This document shows positions 6,768-7,825 of a stretch of 7,825 bases of DNA, piece by piece; the stretch's first letter is position 1, and every line of letters begins with the position of its first letter. The DNA is from Bacteroidota bacterium (lineage in GTDB: Bacteria; Bacteroidota; Bacteroidia; Chitinophagales; Saprospiraceae). A program made the position numbers and the translations under genes. The stretch spans positions 1 through 7,825 of the forward strand of contig JAJRUR010000240.1 of NCBI GenBank assembly GCA_024277695.1. Reading direction: 5' to 3'. The notes under the pieces were generated by a model. It saw only the letters and a list, made by a program, of their open reading frames with translations, was not told the origin of the DNA and searched no databases.

Positions 6768-7825
6768 TTACCACTCGAAGCGTACACCAAGGCTAGGCAA
6801 AATGGGTAATTGATTGATACGTGTCTGCCGGACGCGATCAAAATAAAAAATATTTGCTCGATCGTAAAGATTGGTCACTCCTCCGGTGATGGTCAGCTTG
6901 CTATACTGACCGAACTTAAAGTGTCTTTTGATCGAAAAGTCCAGTCGATGATACGGCGGCAGACGTCCTCCGTTGCGCTGATCGGCAAAGATGATCCCTA
7001 GGTCAGGATTATTTCGCAATACATCTGTGTCGATGCCATCTTCAAAGTCTTGTGCCCCATAAAACCCTTGGGTTTGAGTAAATGGAAATCCGGAACCAAA
7101 ATTCCATCTCAGACTAGTCTCCCAAGCCTTGTCGGTACCAAAACTGTAGCTGGTCAAAAAATTGACATTATGACGGCGGTCAAAGTTGGTAGGATAGATC
7201 TGTTCATTATCATCCCGCTCTACGCGCGCATAGGAGTATGTAGCCCATATATTTAGGTCGCCTGCTGATTTGGCGATAGAAAAATCAATCCCGTATGCCA
7301 GTCCGGTTTCTATTTGGAAATTGGGGTCAGAGGCTACGAGTTTATTTCGGTTGAGGCTGATGAGTTGTGTATATTTTTTTGTGTATGGTTCTATATTGAG
7401 AGAAAAAGTATTTGTGAGGTCGATTTCCAAGCCTGTGATCAGGTGAAGGGATTTTTGGAGGCGGTGTGGAGTACGCATATTGGTGCCCGGCTCAAAAAGT
7501 CCTTCGTCCGGACCTGATAAGAAACCTACAAAGAGATTGACTACGTCGCGATCATTGACAGTACTGATGAGGTTTTGGGAGTAAAGCCCACCTGCCAGTT
7601 TAAATCTCAGACGATCCGATATATTGTACTTCATGCCTATGCGTGGTTCAAAAGAAAAATCGCCTAATGAGGCATAATACTGAAGTCGTACACTCGGTTC
7701 TATGATCAAACCGCCGAATATTTGCCGCCACATAAAGTATCCCCCGATCTCTGTAGTATTGTCACGCTGGCGTATAGTATTCTCCGCCGAATTGATAAAA
7801 ACAAAATCTGTACTAAAGCCCCCCA
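6768..7825 (-). CDS. TonB-dependent receptor, C-terminal 351 residues (5' end beyond the window)
   Basis: The frame is open from the right edge (GGFSTDFVFINSAENTIRQR) through to the TAA at 6768-6770. An internal Met at 7731-7733 is not the start, because coding sequence of the same character continues upstream of it to the window edge. The fragment is the outer part of a 22-strand outer-membrane beta-barrel: repeated strands such as LQYYASLGDFSFEPRIGMKY, IEPYTKKYTQLI, DLNIWATYSYARVERD, NFDRRHNVNFLTSYSF, SLRWNFGSGFPFTQTQGFY and PPYHRLDFSIKRHF, then LTITGGVTNLYDRANIFY and the terminal strand ILPSLGVRFEW. Such receptors use TonB-ExbBD energy to import large or scarce substrates. The plug and any carboxypeptidase-like N-terminal domain lie outside, so the substrate cannot be told. 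The last residue is Trp, an aromatic as expected for barrel insertion. No SusD gene follows; a 180-base spacer and then the M49 gene come next. Confidence 0.9.
   Translation of the reverse strand, partial: GGFSTDFVFINSAENTIRQRDNTTEIGGYFMWRQIFGGLIIEPSVRLQYYASLGDFSFEPRIGMKYNISDRLRFKLAGGLYSQNLISTVNDRDVVNLFVGFLSGPDEGLFEPGTNMRTPHRLQKSLHLITGLEIDLTNTFSLNIEPYTKKYTQLISLNRNKLVASDPNFQIETGLAYGIDFSIAKSAGDLNIWATYSYARVERDDNEQIYPTNFDRRHNVNFLTSYSFGTDKAWETSLRWNFGSGFPFTQTQGFYGAQDFEDGIDTDVLRNNPDLGIIFADQRNGGRLPPYHRLDFSIKRHFKFGQYSKLTITGGVTNLYDRANIFYFDRVRQTRINQLPILPSLGVRFEW

Noticed and set aside
7731..7733. ATG as the start of the TonB receptor gene.
   Set aside because: The frame continues upstream to the window edge with barrel-like sequence (TEIGGYF just before it), and a receptor of 321 residues without signal or plug would not work.
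1..7825. Search by eye for defence systems, mobile elements, CRISPR arrays, tRNA genes and long repeats.
   Set aside because: Nearly all sequence is filled by recognisable housekeeping or envelope genes, and no repeat array, transposase, integrase or RNA fold was seen.

Overview
The window looks like an ordinary stretch of a Bacteroidota chromosome, probably from the Saprospirales/Chitinophagales/Sphingobacteriales side of the phylum. This placement rests on four things: protein families that I recognise in Bacteroidota versions, the lack of Shine-Dalgarno sequences before most genes, AT-rich leaders, and at least one good match to the Bacteroidota promoter form (TTTG at -33 and TAnnTTTG at -7). 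I see no rRNA, tRNA, CRISPR array, insertion sequence, phage gene or origin. No organism or strain can be named from this sequence alone.

Left block, 1-2859, all on the minus strand and read right to left: a uridine-kinase-like P-loop kinase (2859-2212), a DUF481 outer-membrane protein (2144-1392), a DUF1415 protein (1386-862) and the N-terminal part of a secreted DUF885 protein (840-1, running off the left edge). The last three genes are packed with gaps of 5 and 21 bases and form a convincing operon. The kinase may read into it across a 67-base gap, although that gap also holds a possible promoter.

Middle: a 244-base AT-rich divergent intergenic region separates the kinase from a plus-strand NupC-type concentrative nucleoside transporter (3104-4396). 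The pairing suggests a nucleoside salvage unit: the transporter brings the nucleoside in and the kinase traps it as the monophosphate. The kinase, however, departs from textbook Udk/UCK at the residues that read the base.

Right block, 4408-7825, all minus strand and convergent with the transporter: the C-terminal 351 residues of a TonB-dependent receptor (running off the right edge), a 180-base spacer with the best promoter match of the window, a lipoprotein M49-type (dipeptidyl peptidase III-like) zinc peptidase with an HEVAH motif, and, 29 bases further on, a small probable lipoprotein that is essentially one Gmad2 domain. This block may concern peptide handling at the cell envelope; that is inferred from the families and their order.

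None of the genes looks broken or foreign. I did not find a previously undescribed system. The points most worth a second look are the altered nucleoside-binding residues of the kinase, its forced TTG start, the five-residue zinc motif of the M49 enzyme, and the free-standing Gmad2 lipoprotein beside it.
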